Origin: Panonychus citri
Taxonomy: Eukaryota; Arthropoda; Arachnida; Trombidiformes; Tetranychidae
DNA length: 64,000 bases
NCBI RefSeq assembly: GCF_014898815.1
Contig: NW_026515455.1
Span: forward strand, 124,001 to 188,000
Reading direction: 5' to 3'
Position 1 is the first letter of the stretch; every line of letters begins with the position of its first letter. The position numbers and the translations under genes were made by a program. The notes beneath the pieces were generated by a model. It saw nothing but the letters and a program-made list of their open reading frames with translations, did no database searches and had not been told where the DNA came from. This document shows positions 37,228 through 48,721 of this stretch, piece by piece.

Positions 37228-37816
37228 GGAAATGCAATTAGAAGCATAAATTAATCTATAGATTAAACAGATTCCATCAATTGATTACAAATGGTAAGAA
37301 GGCAAATTAATTGGTCTATAAAAGGTCCAATTCTTACTTGAAATGATCCTGAAGAGCAACATTGAAATCAAACGAATCTCCCCTGTCCGCAAAACCCATT
37401 CCAATAAAAGCCGATCTTCCGTTGTCATCCTGAACTCGAATGACAAAATAGCGACTTGAATCGGAAACCGGTTCGACTGCAGGCCCTGGGTATCCATCCA
37501 CCGGACATTTGGCAAACAATTGACCACTGGTCTTGTCCTCAGCCTTGAGAATACATTTGTCACCTTTCGCAACCAATTTCATGCGACAAGTCCAATCAGG
37601 AGCATCTAATTTCCAATCTGAAGCTCTATAAGAAAGAGAGAGATTGAAATGTAAACAAACGATGAGAGAAAAAGGAAATCAGAAAAAAGATGAAATTTGA
37701 GTTGATTACGAAAACGAATCTCACCTTACAGCTCGATTAGTTGTTCTTGGAGGAATTTTGAAAAACAAAACCTCGCTTTTAACCAAAAGGATCCTTTCGT
37801 ATTCCTCATTAGCCAT
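36281..37816 (-). CDS. NECAP: Adaptin ear-binding coat-associated protein (NECAP)
   Basis: Clathrin-coat accessory protein that binds the AP-2 alpha ear and regulates endocytic vesicle size and cargo recruitment. Minus-strand exons: 37816-37725, 37625-37338, 37098-36984, 36857-36638, 36480-36281; 304 residues with consistent phases. The N-terminal PH-like PHear domain (about 1-135) begins MANEEYERILLVKSEVLFFK and contains WTCRMKLVAKGDKCILKAED and GFADRGDSFDFNVALQDHFK. A Pro/Gly-rich middle (ILPPPPGGIKIPGPP) follows. The tail has NDLWADFEG, a WxDF-like motif, and ends NNWASF, a C-terminal WxxF motif that binds the adaptin ear. Its partner complex's mu subunit is encoded 31 kb away in this window, probably by chance. 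Confidence 0.95.
37191..37224. repeat. (GA)n microsatellite in NECAP intron
   Basis: Uninterrupted GA run of about 34 bp inside the intron between NECAP exons 2 and 3. Confidence 0.95.
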
Positions 37817-38499
37817 TTTGGGTTTCAAATCAAATGAATGTTGAGTTACAGACACGATGAAGATGAAGATGAAGATGATGATGATACCCTAAGGATCAAT
37901 GTTATCGGACCTTCAGGAGTGAATATAAGATGAATATTAAGTAGATAATTGTTACAGTAACATAAGAACCAAGAGAGGAATAGGAAGAGAATCGATTTAA
38001 TTAAAATGTTAAATGAAAATGTTTCCAATTGACAATAAGTTAACAAGCAAAAAGAGGCGGTGGCAGCTGATGAGTCAACTCAGCTAAGTAGTAAAGGTAA
38101 ACACTCAAGTCTCCAATTGAATCGTTTCAACAACCAAATTAATTGAATTTAAATTGTTCCTTTTCACACTCAATTTCTCCCCTGGTCTTAAATCAATTCC
38201 GATTGATTGCAATTGGTTTGTTTGTAACAATCTCTTGAATCAATTTGATTGTTTGACATGATTAACTTTCTCACTTTCTCTCTTTCGATTATCGTTGAAA
38301 CAATTGCGAACTGATCAATAATTGATTAATCTAATTAATTTGATAGAAAAAGTAAATTATCTTGGATGTGAGAATCTAATTCACAATATAATCAATACTA
38401 TTGAGTCTTAAAGGTAACAAAAGGTAAAATGATTTATTGTATTGATATAAAATAGTTTTTTCTTTCTCGTTTCATTTATTATCAATAAATATCATTTTC
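37817..38499. other. Intergenic (NECAP 5' side / ZCCHC4 3' side)
   Basis: About 680 bp. A GATGAA-type simple repeat lies at 37855-37885, close to the NECAP start, and the ZCCHC4 poly(A) signal at the other end. Nothing else is seen. Confidence 0.55.
38475..38480 (-). terminator. Likely ZCCHC4 poly(A) signal
   Basis: TTTATT on the plus strand reads AATAAA on the minus strand, about 20 bp past the ZCCHC4 stop. This implies a very short 3' UTR. Confidence 0.5.
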
Positions 38500-40002
38500 T
38501 CAGAGCGATGACTTTTTGTTGGACATTTTTTTCTGTGGGTGTTTGCAGGTACCCGGAAGGCGACATATTTTACAGGCCGGACAATGAGTCCAAGTATCTT
38601 TAACACACTTTTCACAAATATTACAATGTTTGGGTGATCGTCCATCTTTCGAGGTGCAAGCATTACAATCATCACAGTGCCTGTTGTTTTCTGAAACGTA
38701 TCGTTTGCATATTTCGCAGTATTTGTAACCCTCTTCGGTGGGCAGAGTGAAAATATATCCTTGGATGTTGGTGAATATCCTGACAATTGACCCTAAGGAG
38801 GAGCGACACCGACAGTCCTTTAATGCTCGGTGATTAGTATAATGCACTTTGTAATCAGTTAATTTTAAATTTTTCATGTATTGAGTCACTTTTGGTTCAT
38901 TAAAATAGGGTAAGAATAACATGACCGCCATTTGATAGCTATCACGATGTAATTTAACAGAAGTTGATCCTGTGGTTCCCGGATGACCATGTACTTCAAG
39001 ATATCGATCATGAATCTTGTCCAAAGTCAAACTGAGAGCTTTAATTAAACCTCCAAACGGCGGATCTATCACAATACAAGCTTTTCCTGGTTTACATTCT
39101 CGAAGAAAACGATCTAATTTAGATTCACCTTCACGACCCTCAAAGAAAAATCCATTGAACATATTGAACATGATGAAATGTTTCCTCAGATAGAATTGAC
39201 AATAACGAGGGTCAATATCTAAAAGTACACTTTCCATGTTCCAACTTCGTTTATTACTTTGAACCTAAAGGTAAATAGAGACACAAAGTTACTTTAAGTT
39301 GTTTCTCTTGTTTATGATTCGCAGACAAAAACTTTTACCTGTTCGTGAATAGATGGACATCCAATACAAATGATCCTATCGAACTCTAACTTTTGAAAGG
39401 TTTGGACAATAAAAGCAACTGTCACATTGTCGAAAAAATATTGAGCCTCTTTTTTCCGTTTGGTAGTCGCCTGAAGTAATAAAGTTGGTCTTCTAATCAA
39501 TTTGAGTGGAACCTTATCAATGACATCGTGTCTTTGGTGCTTATGATAATCACGATAGAGAAAAAGCTCTTCGCATCGCCGACAAAAAGCTCGCTCTTCT
39601 TTACGAGATTGAAGAATTTTAACCAACTTTTTTCGAATCTTTTTCCTTTGAACAACAAATTTCGAGGTATCGAGAGGATTTTTCAATAGAGGACATTTGT
39701 TATCTCGAAAAGCAGAACAGGCGAAAAAGTTTTTCGTATCTTTACCAACCTTCTTGGACAATAATAAAGCAGGACCTTGGAAACGAAGATAAAACATCAA
39801 CTAAATGAAATTCACTCAAATTAAATTGTTACAATTCTCAATATTTACCATGTTTACAACTCGGCCTTTTATCACATTCATCAAATAGAACATCAATTCC
39901 CATGGATTTATTGGCGAACTTTCTAAAACTTAATAATTAGATCAACAATTAGAAGAAATTGGAAATAATAATAGTAGAATATAATTACGTTGGTGACTCC
40001 AT
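38500..40002 (-). CDS. ZCCHC4: rRNA N6-adenosine methyltransferase ZCCHC4
   Basis: Homologue of the enzyme that installs m6A on 28S rRNA in the nucleolus. Proposed minus-strand exons: 40002-39989 (14 nt, tentative), 39922-39849, 39775-39339, 39264-38500; 429 residues, against 513 in human. In order there is a GRF-type zinc finger (SCKHGPALLL to FACSAFRDNKCP), a C2H2-like finger (FCRRCEELFLYRDYHKHQRH), the Rossmann methyltransferase domain with the catalytic DPPF (IDPPFGG), and a DHHC-like Cys/His-rich region (CEICKRYVSENNRHCDDC onward) running into a Cys-rich end. The splice joins from exon 2 on are well supported by the domain continuity. The first exon rests only on a phase-matched ATG and GT-AG signals; the ATG inside exon 2 (MGIDVLFDEC) is the alternative start. 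Confidence 0.92.
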
Positions 40003-42068
40003 GACTAGATGACAATTAACAGAATAAGATGGTTATAGTTGATTTGAGAATTTCCAATTTCCAACTACCAAAGAGTAAATAAAAACATGATTAAGGATCA
40101 ACATGTGAATGGAAACGGATGAAAAAAAAGACAATATCAATGTTAAGTCTGTGGAACTTTTTTCCAGGTTAACTGATCCGATAAAAGTTTCACAGAACAA
40201 GATTCTGGTCACAGTAATACATTTTATCACTGAGACTTTGAATATTCAATAATCAATTAATTTATCGCAAGCTATGAATACAAAAAAAGCAAAGAAACAA
40301 AAATCAACTTGACATCAGATGTTGAAAGCATGTTAATGGTATAAACAGTAAGGAATTGGAAACATTTCTATCGTTTAGCCATAAAATAGACTCGATTAAT
40401 GGATTAACGAGTGAAAAAGTGAAGACAGAATAACAGAATAACTTTTGCAATAAAATCAATTACTTACAAAACACAATTAATTAAGTTAATTGAATATACA
40501 AACAAATCGATTTGAAATTAACTCTCTAACACTTGGAGAAATTAATTCTAGGATCCAATAGATGTCACTATGAAAATCTCTTTCTTTTTCGACCAAAGGC
40601 TTAACCATTTTCCTTTCTTATTCTCTTTCTTTTTTCATGAAACTTTTCACTTTTTCATTAATAACAAGGTGGAGTTTAAATACTTGGCGGAATAATTCAA
40701 TCAACAATCAGATTAAAATATCTAATCATTTATCCGAATCAGGTGAGAATCAATTTTCTCAAATCTTGATGATCTGCAATTTATTTAATAAAACAGAGAA
40801 ATATTGTTTCATATTGACAACAATCAATTTGTTGTTGATTGAATTTCAATCCAGTCAATCGATTCTTTGAAATTATTTTGATTTTTTCTGTACCTCAAGA
40901 AATTGAGTAAATTGGATTAGATTAAATTGTCGATCTCAATTGTTAATTTCAAGCAAATGTTGTGAATAAAAGAAGAAACAAAATTATAAAAGGAAAGTTT
41001 TTAGTCTCTTCTTTTGACTTTGATTCGTTTTACCTTTTGAAAGTGAAAAGAATAACTTTTTGTAAATGATAACATATATCATAGTCCGTCCATGGATAGT
41101 AAATGTATAGTATCAAGAGTAAGAGGTCAGGTCAAGGTCAGAAGAAAAGAAAACAAAATCGACCTGAGTCTCTCTCTGGTCAAAACCGGATCTTTGTGGA
41201 TTAGAGTGGATTCCAAGTGACAGGTAAACAACAACAAACTCACTAATCAATGCGAGCTTTTAGTTTAAAACCAATGCAAACGTGACCTTTATCATGTTGA
41301 GGTTAAAGCTTAAATCCAAGAAATAAATAGCAACCAATTAGATTGAGAAAAAGAGAATACAATCAAAAGTATCAATATAAACATTCAATTCTCACTCGAA
41401 ACATTTGCAACAATTACAATTCCATAGGAAATTCATGACAACAACAAATTGATCGAAGACCCAAAAGAAACAATGAAAATCTAACTCATTTGAATGAACG
41501 AGAAAAAATGATCCAATTAAATAGAGAGAAACAACCAAACAATTAACGCAAATTGCAATTGGAAATGTCGATCCCATGTAAGAGAAACAGCCTCCGTACG
41601 AATAACAGTTATGGTTATTTACAGAGAAATAAAAGGTTCGTGAGAATAGACAAAGAATATAAAAAATGTAATTTCCTTTGAATGTTTGAATGGAGAACAT
41701 TTTTTATTATTGGATTGAATGTTTCTCAATTAAATACATTCAATTTGATTTCATGTTATCAAGATTTTGATCCGTTATGTCCCTTTTATGCGTTAACGGT
41801 AAGTCCATTTGATTGTAATTCCATTTATTCGGGAAACCCTTGGATTCCCTTTAATCAACTCCAAAGCTTTAAGGAGATTCAAGTTAACTCTTGAATCCCT
41901 CGTAAAGGAGTTTACTCACACCGATAGGACCCACTCTCTCAGTTCTCTCTGTCTCTCTGTGACCTATTACCAAGTAATAGACATGCAACCCTTCCCATTG
42001 AGCCAAATTGATATTCTAATCACTTTCTAATCCAATTTACTCTTTATTTCATCGACTAATCGATCCCC
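40003..42068. other. Divergent intergenic region (ZCCHC4 / unc-13)
   Basis: About 2 kb upstream of both ZCCHC4 and the unc-13 C2A start. A TCTC-rich stretch at 41930-41955 is probably unc-13 5' UTR. A hydrophobic open frame at 41392-41700 (minus) is Cys/Phe-rich and not recognisable, so I do not call it a gene. Confidence 0.5.
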
Positions 42069-45000
42069 ATGATCTTCCTTCGCTCGATAGTCCGACGAGC
42101 ACGATTAATAGGACCTGATGGTGAGTATTATTTTTCTATTCTCTTTCCAACAATTTTCTCATTTTCTTTTTATTTCTATTTTCATTCTGTTTCTCTTATT
42201 CTTCCCAATGTCTTTCTCTCATCATCTTTCCTCTCTCTCTCTTTTCTCTTTCTCTCTCATCATTATTATTATTTCGATTGAACGTTTTCACCTGGTTCTT
42301 TCCATTGGATCGGATCACAATCAATTGTGATATCGCTTATTAATTATCTGGATCAATTCTCCTTAATCACGTTCAATAGCATCACAATTCAGCACTTATG
42401 TTACTCTCAAGTTGCAAAATGTTAAATCAACAACAATCACAGTCAAAGGTTCCAATCCCAATTGGGAACAGGACTTTTTATTGTAAGTATTGGAGGCGAT
42501 TATTGTGCGGTTAAGATCATTTTTCAGTTTATTCTTTTACCCTGAATTCGATATTCATTTGGACTGTTTATATTTCAAATTATTCAGTGAAACTAATCGT
42601 ATGGACACCGGTTTGATAGTTGAATTATGGAATAAGGGTTTACTATGGGACAAGCTATTAGGATGCCACTGGATGCCCCTGACAGTGATTCCAATGGCTA
42701 CAGAGGTCAATATCTCTTTCGTCTTTATAATATCTTGAATATTTAGAATTTAACTCTTCTAATTGGATGAATATTTGTGTATTTGTATTGATGATATGTT
42801 CAGGCTCTGGATGAAGGCCAATGGTTATCTCTGGATGCCGAATTTATTATCGAAGAAGGCGAAGTGTGTGGTACTCATACATCGACCGGCAATTATATTC
42901 TAATTGAAGCTCATTTCGAACCTCCTTTTGGTATGTTTACTTTTCTTTACTTTAGCATCTACAATGGTGTAATCTCGTCTCATCTGTATTATTTTCCTCT
43001 TTTCTTAGAATATACAATTGAAGATGTCACAGAATTCAGTCGTAATTTGGACCTTCTTAATAATTACATTGACCAGGAAAAATCACTTGGCAACCCGAAC
43101 ATCAAGATCCATCAAAGGCCATGCAACAATACTCACTTTACTGTAAGTTGTATTCTTTTACATTCAATTTATTTCGAGTTAGAATACTTTTATAATCATT
43201 AGTCTATTAGATGATTAACAGAAATCAATAATCGAGGATTGCCCTTTAATACCATTACAAACCTGAAAATTCAGATAATTAATATCAATTTCATGAACAC
43301 CTCAGAATCAAATGAGACCTTAACAGTTTACATGGGCACTTTTGTACCACGTTGAACAATTGAATCAATTGTTTACTTAGGTTCTTATTACAATTAGACT
43401 TGAATATTGACTAACTTCATTTAATTGTAACAATTAGCATAAGTTTTTCTCACTTTCACTCAATCAATTTGAAACAATTTAATCAAAGTAAACTTTTCAA
43501 ACCACTAATCAGATTGAAAACAAATTGAATAAGGTTATCAGTTAATTAATCTATGATAATTAGCTAATTACTATTTAAAAGGACTAGAATAAGGCTGTAA
43601 ACAAATAGCTATATAATTTGATTAAAAGTTACAAACAAAATGACGCGATAATAGTTAATGATGATGGTGATGAATCCAAATCAATTTAAGTTTGTCAAAA
43701 GACAATTAGGTTGATTATCTGGCTGAACAACTAAACTGACATTCAATTATAAGTAAATACACAAAATGAACTTGGTGTAAATCATATTGTAAATAGGAAA
43801 TATCATCTTATAAGTTGATGTGACCACAAACTGACCAAAGAATATCAACAATCTTGTAATTTGATTATCAATTTCTCTCTCTCTCTCTCTCTTGATATAA
43901 CGGAAAACGAAAGTGTAACTACATCGAGTCTTGATTGTCGATAGTAGGTCACCGTTATTATTGATTAAATAACACACACAACAAACCAGAATAATAAAAG
44001 ACGATTAGGTCGGAATATAATAGCCAAACAACAATAACAAAAAAAGGATGAGGATGAATGTCATTTGACCTGCTTTCAGAACTGAACAGGTAAATTAGAT
44101 GTTCATCAGCCTTTGGTTGATGATGACATTTAATCAGGTTAATGGTTGCATTGGAAAATGATTATAATGGTCATCTTATTAGTGGAAGAAAAAGTTTAAT
44201 TGTAATTTCGAGCAATTTAAAAGTAATCAATTCTTTAATAAGTTTCACTTTTCTTAAATTAAAAAGTGGCTCATGTTGATTGTTGTTATTGTTTTCATGT
44301 AAATAACTTATTTAATTGTTAATCATTATTGTAATTTGACTAATGACTACCATTACAATTAATGTTAACCTTGTCTAATTACTCACCTTAAATGATGTAC
44401 AATTTGATGATTTACTTGACAGCATCTGGTTAATATAATTGCAATGATAAATTTCAATTAATTTACTATGAGTGCGAAAAATGTTGGTGACAAATGTTAA
44501 TTATCGTTAATTGTTGACGTAGAAAATTAACTTTCTTTTTCTCCCAATCGTATTTTCGTAATAACTTGATTGTTGATCATTCGTTAGTACTAATCATGAT
44601 CATTATGATTAAGAATCGATGTTGATCATCAAAGTTAAAAGAAAAACAAACTAAATTAACTGATTGTCACAATTTGACTATCATAATTTATGTTTATGAT
44701 TAGAAGTGATTAATAATACATCATTGAGTTACAACAATTTAAATTATTTTGCTTAATATTTGATCAATTTCCTTATTGATTATTATCCTTTTTTAAGCTC
44801 TATCATTTGTCCAATTTAACTTTCACCGTTATGATAATCAGTTACAATTAACTGATTACAATTTGAATCTCAATAACATTAACGATAATAAACTTTACCA
44901 AATTAATAGACATCAAATTACTTACATATAAGCAATTTTATTGGCCATTGATTAATTGCTTGATTGGGGTGAACAATTTTACCTCCTTAATCATTATCAT

Positions 45001-48000
45001 GTATATTACATTAAATGATTAACTCAACACCTCGAAAATAGTCAATCAAATTTACGTCAATAAGTTATCAGCTAAATTTCATCATCTTAATTACAATTAC
45101 GGACCATTTTAATAATAGAGTCAACTCATCACCTCGAAGGACAATCAACATAATCACTTTGAACTTTTTTTCTCCACGAAAAAAAAAACCTAATTATAAC
45201 TTCATTGGTGCTGATAGTTGATTATTGATTGATATTGTCCAATAGTTTTACCATTGAATCCAATCAATTGTGATGAGATAAGAAAGTGAATTGATGATTA
45301 TGATGATTAAACAATCAACTGACAGAGTGAAAATTATTACCATGGGAATGTTTTTGACACTTTTTTGAAGAGTTTGTTCAATTATTATCCTAATTATTGA
45401 CCTTAAATTAACCTGATCATCACTCTAATTACCATGAGTGTGAATTAACAAAATGGTCCTTTTTTTCATTAGCTTTTATTTTGACGTTTTTCATATTCCT
45501 ATCAATTTATCTGATCACCTTTTCAAATTGAAATCATCTAAAAACCGATTGTTTTGTGTTATTGTTTTTTAATTAACTTTCTTCAAACTAATTGTTATTC
45601 CTGTTTGTGTGTTTACTTTCAATAGCAGGTCTTTCAGAAGATAGTGATTACACAAGCGATGTTAGTTATCCAATTCAACAACAACATCCTAATTACAGTA
45701 GTCATCATGCAAATGCGGGAGCCTCTCAGTTCGGTGGGTATCCAAATTTGACGAAATGGACTAAAGACTATGATGGTGGAGTGGGAGGAGGAGGTGAGGG
45801 TGGTGGTGGAAATACATCAATGGAGATGATGGGAGCATCAACTTCAACATTAATGGCTTCATCCAGTCACCTACAATCAACCAATTCTGGCCTCTCATCA
45901 TCAACTGTACAATTATTATCTACTGATCAGCCAAATAAATCAAATATCGATGAAGGTTCATTTGAACAATATCAAACAGTTCCCGGTTCATCATCATCGG
46001 CTCAACAAACATCAACCAGAGAATCAATATCATCAATGACATCACAAATGGCTGGTTCTCGAAAACTTCCCAGGCCATTTAAGAAACAACTTAGCGATGA
46101 GAACGAACCTCTTTCGTACAATAGTCGACCTCATCGAAAACTACCCAATCTTCATCTTAATGAAAAGTACGTTTTACTATTTCGTTTTATCGATCTTACT
46201 TTATGACACCATTAACTTTATGCTTGAGTGAAACGTTCCTCCATCAAATCATCTGATAGTAACAATTTCTCTTCCGTAATCACAAAAATTGATTCACAAT
46301 TAACTCTCACTTTCAATGAACCAGATTAATAATGAGTCTCAGGTTGTAGCCTCTAGTGTCCTCTATTGAGTAGTTTAGGTACTTGTTTGAACCCGAAAAA
46401 CCAAACAATCAAGTTTTAAGATAATTTATCAATTGAATATAAAAATTAGCTCATGTCATGTGGTTAATGTTAAATCGTGACTCTATTAAGATTCAATTGT
46501 TATCTTATTTAATCAACCATTTTCGCTTCTCTTGATTATCTTTTAATTAATCGTAATTTCATTTCATCGTTAAGAACTTATTTAGGTTAGAATATAATTT
46601 TTGGCGAACGATTTTTTTAATTTAATTGTTATCGATTACATTTCTTACTTCTCTCTTTTTCTCAGATCAAACAGAATACCTTTAAACCGTCAAATGACCC
46701 AAGAAAATAGTAACTTGAATCAACAACAATATTTACCTGACGATTCATTATTTTCCGACGAAACTAAAAGCATATCAACTCCCACGAATTTCAATCAATT
46801 TGGTTCACCCTCTATGGCTGCCCCACCACCAACAACAGTTCGAACTCGTCGACAACAACCACCGATCCCTAGAAAACGTAGCCTCGAACGTCAAGGAGGA
46901 TTCGAGCAATATGAAGATACATCTTCTCATGGAAGTCAAATTGGATCGGCTATGAGCCAACCGATATCAAATAATAGTCAACAATTAGATCAACAAGGTT
47001 TATCACAATCAATTGGACCAACAAGTATCACGACAACATCAGCAATTCCCAAGAAGCTTCCACAATTATCACAAATAATTCAACGATCTTTACCTGAGAT
47101 GCCATCAGTTCCTCCTTTCGATAAAAATAAACTGTACAATTTTTACGAACAAGAAACAACTCGACAAGACAGTTACGAAAGTTATGCAACGAGTATCGGG
47201 ACAGAGCCAGAAATGAATGAAGATTGGATGAGCAGGAGTGACACAATGGATGCGAATTATGATGACAATGGACAATTACAATGTACAAATGAAGGTAAAA
47301 TATTGTGGTTAGTTGAATCTTTTCATAGTAATTGAATTTATTTTTATCTTCCAGGTTATGACCAAGACAATTGGACATCAATTGATACTCAAGGAAATTA
47401 TCAATCTATTGATAACGATGCTAGTTTATCTCAATCATCTGAGCCTCAGTATCAACAATCATCAGCTTCCGCTCCAATGATCACTACTGATATTTCAGGA
47501 AATCAGAATCAGAATCAGAGTTCGAGGTGAGTAATTAAGTAAGCTGATTTTTTTGTTAATTTCTAATTGTTTCTATTCATATGAAATTCTTTTAGTATGG
47601 TAAATTCTGTAGCAAGTAAAGTTACCAATTTGATTGGTGGAATGGTAAATGCAGTCAGTTCAACAAATACTCGAGGCGATTCCCTGGACTCGAGTATATT
47701 AAGATCGCAACCAAGTATCGATGCCTATGAACCAAGTGAATCAGGTTCAATTTTTGGACGTTATAGTCAAGAATCAAATAGCATCGATGATCAACAACAA
47801 AATAGTATCAACAATACAAGCGGAATCGTAGGAAATGATCAACGTTACATCAATTACAATGACCATAAAGAACAATGGAAAAACTCAATTCAAACTGATT
47901 CAATGATTTGGCAAACTGTTTCAGAAGATGATAACTATGAAGATACATTACAAGATGTGAATAATTATTATAACCAATCAACTGAAAAAGATGAAATTTC

Positions 48001-48721
48001 CCCTCCTTACTTAACACCAGAAGCCTCAATTGACATGGACAATACTCGTGATCAAGGTTCTCTTGGATTAATGGAATCGATAACAGGAAGTAATTCAACC
48101 TCAATGTCACTGCCCAATTATCAAAAAACTGCCAGTTTAGATTCTGGGCTTATCGGCGATTCAAACAACCAAATGTCTTTCAACACTGTTTCCACCGGTG
48201 ATTTGGGCTCATCTTCATTGATTATCCCAGTCACTGTTCCTAATATATCAAACACGATTGCCTCTTCATCTACAGGGCTGATTCAAGCCTCGACAATAAC
48301 AACTAACCTGCCTCCATCATTGATGCCACCACCATCAGCCTCGACAACAACCACATCATCAACCCAACCACCTCCACCGAGTGCATTGAAAAGTGAGTCC
48401 CGAGCCCAAAGTGAACCTAAAACAGTGACTTTCTCAGATCAAATTCAAGAGGAAACCTTTTCTTCCGAACGAGGATCGACCATCGACAGCTCAGGCATTA
48501 GCTCAGTATCGATAATCGATACAAATGAGCCAAATGAACTAATAAAAGATGCAAGTGATATAAGTGGCCTACCAATTACTCCTCATGCTTCCAATGAAAA
48601 CTTTCCAAGTGAAACTAAAAGTGCTTTTTACGAATTTGCTCCTCAAAACTCAACGGGAATGTCAAAATCTCGACTTCGTTGGCTCACTGCTTACAATAAG
48701 ATTGTTAATGACTTCGATTTG
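42069..48721 (+). CDS. unc-13: UNC-13/Munc13, C2A-type N-terminal exons (3' part outside window)
   Basis: N-terminal part of the syntaxin-opening, vesicle-priming factor of the active zone. Exons: 42069-42120, 42380-42482, 42588-42705, 42804-42930, 43009-43142, then 45629-46166, 46666-47294, 47355-47526, 47596-48721. The first five encode the C2A domain that homodimerises or binds RIM: FSTYVTLKLQNVKSTTITVK, then SNPNWEQDF, MDTGLIVELWNKGLLWD and GQWLSLDAEFI. The later exons encode a long Ser/Gln/Asn-rich linker starting with SEDSDYTSDVS, as in Munc13-1. It ends with SRLRWLTAYNKIVNDFDL, matching the calmodulin-binding helix. Exon 5 ends in phase 0 but the exon at 45629 starts in phase 1, so a small exon between them is probably missing. 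C1, C2B, MUN and C2C are not in the window. Confidence 0.85.
43143..45628 (+). other. unc-13 intron(s), possible unfound small exon
   Basis: 2.5 kb of AT-rich intronic DNA with a (TC)n run near 43872-43892. The phase difference between the flanking exons implies an exon of length 3n+1 somewhere here, but I could not identify it. Confidence 0.5.
46167..46665 (+). other. unc-13 intron
   Basis: 499-bp intron with donor GTACGT and acceptor TTTTTCTCAG. No other content is seen. Confidence 0.75.

Noticed and set aside
41392..41700. Hydrophobic 102-codon open frame on the minus strand upstream of unc-13
   Set aside because: Cys/Phe-rich composition typical of antisense AT-rich DNA, no family resemblance, no clear splice or start context.
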